Assembly: GCF_040026395.1 (NCBI RefSeq)
Contig: NZ_CP157278.1
Location: forward strand, 2,170,001-2,234,000
From: Pedobacter lusitanus
GTDB taxonomy: Bacteria; Bacteroidota; Bacteroidia; Sphingobacteriales; Sphingobacteriaceae
Direction of reading: 5' to 3'
DNA: 64,000 nt
Every line of letters begins with the position of its first letter. Positions within the stretch are counted from its first letter, which is position 1. Positions 61,719 through 64,000 of this stretch are shown piece by piece. The position numbers and the translations under genes were made by a program. A model generated the notes under the pieces. The model was given only the letters and a program-made list of their open reading frames with translations. It ran no database searches and had not been told where the DNA came from.

Positions 61719-64000
61719 ATGTCAATAAAAAAATTTAAGCACATTAACAACCTAGCCGTATTTCAGGATTTTGACTGGGATGCAATCATAAGGGATGATA
61801 AAGGTGCGATTGTAGAATTCAGTCCCATTAACATCTTTTATGGCAGAAACTATTCCGGAAAGACTACCCTATCTCGGATAATGCGTGCACTGGAACTCGG
61901 AACGATCTCGGATAAATATGAGGCTCCAGAATTTACGGTTTGCATAAAGGACTTATCAGATGTAACGCAGGTTAATTTGTCTGCCCACACCAAGAAAGTA
62001 CGAGTATTCAACGAGGATTTTGTGAAGGAAAACCTAAGGTTTATCTCAAATGCAGATGAGAGTATTGTTCCTTTCGCAATATTGGGCGGTAATACTGCCT
62101 TGGAAGAGGAGATCAAGAATCTCAGCAACGAACTTGGACTGGAGCATGAGGAAACTCCAACTGGTTTTTACCTGGAGCGCAAGAATGCTAGGGAAATCTA
62201 CAGGACTGCGAAGAATACACATGAAACCATCATCAAGCAGTTAGATAGCAAATTAACGCAAAAGGCGACCAGTAGGGAGACAGGTATAAAATACAAGCCC
62301 GAAAGGTTTGGTGACCAGAACTACAATAAGACAAAGCTCGACGCTGATATCACATTGACACTAACGGATGGCTTTGAACCTATCACAGATGAAGCACAAC
62401 AAACCTTATTGATACTGTTGGACGAAAAGCCCAATGCAAATATTGTGGCACTATCAAGGCAAAACTTCTCCCTTGTAGAGCTGAGCACCGAGGCTGAACT
62501 ATTGGTAACTAAGTCCCTTACAGCATCAGGAAAGATTGAGGAGCTAGTTAGGAATTCAATATTAAACAAATGGGTAAAGGAAGGAAAGACGCTTCATGAA
62601 CATAAGCTTGTGAATTGTACCTTTTGTGGAAACAAGATTACCGAGGAAAGGTGGTCGGCGCTAGAAAGTCACTTTGATGAGGAGTCAGAGAAACTAAGCC
62701 GAGGTATTGCATCGCTCATGACTAAAGTGGAAGCGGAAGTCTCACTGGTTTCTGATTTCCTTTCTTTCGACAACAATGCCTTTTATTCCAAATTTCACCC
62801 AAATCTTAATCGCTTACGTGTGGGGATGGAACATATACTTGAACAATATAAAGAATCCCTTGAGCAGCTGCGGCTGCAGCTTGGGGCAAGGGCTGATGAT
62901 ATCATCAATGTGGGTACATTTTCTGAGCCAGTTGATTTCTCTACTCGACTGGTGAAGGCATATGATTTTTATGAAGGCATTCGAAGCCAATCCAATGCCT
63001 ATACTGGTAAATTAAGCGGAGATCAGGCAAGTGCCAGAACATCGCTAAGGCTAAAGGAGGTTTATGACTTTGTAACGACCATACAATATCTAGAGGAAGT
63101 AAAAAACATTGAAATCCTAAAGGAGAAACTTGATGAGAAAGAAGCGGATGGTAAGACGATCGCTAATAAGATCAAGGACCAGATCAATCTTATTGAAAGT
63201 AAGCAACGATTAATGAATGATGAAGAAAAAGGTGCATTAAAGGTGAATGAATATCTGAATAATTACTTCGGGCATGACTTCCTTACTCTTAAAGCGATAG
63301 AGGAACCCGATTCTATTACCGATGGCAAGAAGATTAGATTTGAGATCGTCAGGAATGGAAACAAAGCTCATCACCTCAGTGAGGGGGAATGTAGCTTGAT
63401 CGCATTTTGCTATTTCATGGCAAAGCTGGAGGATATCGATACCAAAGGCCAAAAGCCAATTATCTGGATTGACGATCCTATTTCCAGTCTGGATGGCAAC
63501 CATATCTTCTTTATATATAGCCTGATCAACTCAAAGATTGTCACCAGTCAGGAATTTGAGCAGCTATTTATTTCTACGCACAACCTTGACTTCCTAAAAT
63601 ATCTAAAGCGTCTTCCTGGTGCCTTAAATAAAAATCAGAGCAAATACTTTATGACCGTAAGGGAGGGCGAAAAAAGCCAAATCAAGTTGATGCCAAAATA
63701 TCTTAAGGATTATGTTACAGAGTTCAATTACCTTTTTCACCAGATCTATATTTGTGCAAACGCGGATACCGATGATGATGATCAGCATATCGTGTATTAC
63801 AACTTTGCCAACAATGCCCGCAAGTTTCTTGAATCGTTCTTATTCTATAAGTACCCAAATGCAGTGGAACATGATGAAAAATTGTATAGATTCTTTGGGG
63901 ATAATAGGCAAGCATCATCAATGACTGAGCGGATTAATAATGAGTATTCTCATCTTGAAGGAATTTTTGAGCGGAGTATGATTCCGGTGGATGTTCCTGA
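61719..64000 (+). CDS. AAA/ABC-type ATPase, RloC/PrrC-like anticodon nuclease candidate (partial)
   Basis: At least 760 residues, open at the right edge of the window. ABC-type ATPase: Walker A GRNYSGKT (42-49), signature LSEGE (553-557), Walker B IIWIDDP (D585-D586), H-loop STHN (His621). A CTFC pair (Cys300, Cys303) sits between two coiled-coil-like regions, as in the zinc hook of RloC. Downstream of the ATPase are R701-x3-E705 and H745 (NEYSH), the order of the Arg-Glu-His triad reported for the PrrC/RloC nuclease domain. The family cleaves tRNA anticodon loops as an antiphage response. Full length and neighbours are unseen. Confidence 0.7.
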   Translation, partial: MSIKKFKHINNLAVFQDFDWDAIIRDDKGAIVEFSPINIFYGRNYSGKTTLSRIMRALELGTISDKYEAPEFTVCIKDLSDVTQVNLSAHTKKVRVFNEDFVKENLRFISNADESIVPFAILGGNTALEEEIKNLSNELGLEHEETPTGFYLERKNAREIYRTAKNTHETIIKQLDSKLTQKATSRETGIKYKPERFGDQNYNKTKLDADITLTLTDGFEPITDEAQQTLLILLDEKPNANIVALSRQNFSLVELSTEAELLVTKSLTASGKIEELVRNSILNKWVKEGKTLHEHKLVNCTFCGNKITEERWSALESHFDEESEKLSRGIASLMTKVEAEVSLVSDFLSFDNNAFYSKFHPNLNRLRVGMEHILEQYKESLEQLRLQLGARADDIINVGTFSEPVDFSTRLVKAYDFYEGIRSQSNAYTGKLSGDQASARTSLRLKEVYDFVTTIQYLEEVKNIEILKEKLDEKEADGKTIANKIKDQINLIESKQRLMNDEEKGALKVNEYLNNYFGHDFLTLKAIEEPDSITDGKKIRFEIVRNGNKAHHLSEGECSLIAFCYFMAKLEDIDTKGQKPIIWIDDPISSLDGNHIFFIYSLINSKIVTSQEFEQLFISTHNLDFLKYLKRLPGALNKNQSKYFMTVREGEKSQIKLMPKYLKDYVTEFNYLFHQIYICANADTDDDDQHIVYYNFANNARKFLESFLFYKYPNAVEHDEKLYRFFGDNRQASSMTERINNEYSHLEGIFERSMIPVDVP

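Noticed and set aside
1..64000. CRISPR arrays
   Set aside because: No series of regularly spaced short direct repeats was seen, and no cas-like genes.

Overview
The window comes from a low-GC member of the Bacteroidota, most likely a Sphingobacteriaceae close to Pedobacter. The evidence is Bacteroidota-type promoters (TTTG, about 19 bp, TAnnTTTG), a tmRNA with tag GENNYALAA, a fused DAHP synthase/chorismate mutase, a fused E1 alpha/beta 2-oxoacid dehydrogenase, DUF1573 and DUF3078 proteins, and lipoproteins with short lipoboxes. All assignments rest on reading the sequence; no database search was possible.

1-6.9 kb: small accessory metabolic and regulatory genes (YdeI-like, enoyl-CoA hydratase with divergent HxlR regulator, VOC, DoxX-like, SRPBCC with divergent GlxA-type regulator, lipoprotein alpha/beta hydrolase). 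7.0-27.3 kb: an accessory mosaic ending at an intact CAU tRNA gene. It holds an SDR/TetR pair with matching palindromic operators, an erythromycin-esterase-like gene, gene fossils (luciferase-like monooxygenase N-terminus, class D beta-lactamase C-terminus, a small-protein tail), an HExxH lipoprotein operon, a frameshifted VapBC module, a decayed cluster of small immunity-like genes, and then a probable defence block: HNH protein, RES-domain protein, PD-(D/E)xK-STAND NTPase, stand-alone PD-(D/E)xK protein, and a large serine recombinase beside the tRNA. Three dispersed ~110 bp repeats, each a terminator hairpin followed by a degenerate copy of that tRNA's 3' end, punctuate the region and suggest repeated insertion at the tRNA.

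27.4-59.7 kb: core genome. HAD phosphatase, DUF962 protein, catalase, proline dehydrogenase, S4 protein-aroB-desaturase, then the aromatic operon pheA-aroF/CM-aroA-aroC. The aromatic operon is preceded by a 20-residue leader peptide with eight Tyr/Trp/Phe codons in nine and a mutually exclusive antiterminator/terminator, a textbook-like attenuator. Next come an S8 protease lipoprotein, a second GlxA regulator, a GH18 lipoprotein, E1 alpha/beta fusion, DUF1573, an aminotransferase, GNAT, an LpoB/COG3014 cell-envelope cluster, GH16, DUF3078, MFS plus porin, a two-component system, and an ArsR/SRPBCC operon.

59.8-64.0 kb: tmRNA gene (ssrA) followed by a second accessory segment that runs off the window: small hypothetical genes, a fossil SbcD N-terminus, and a large partial AAA/ABC-type ATPase resembling the RloC/PrrC anticodon-nuclease family.
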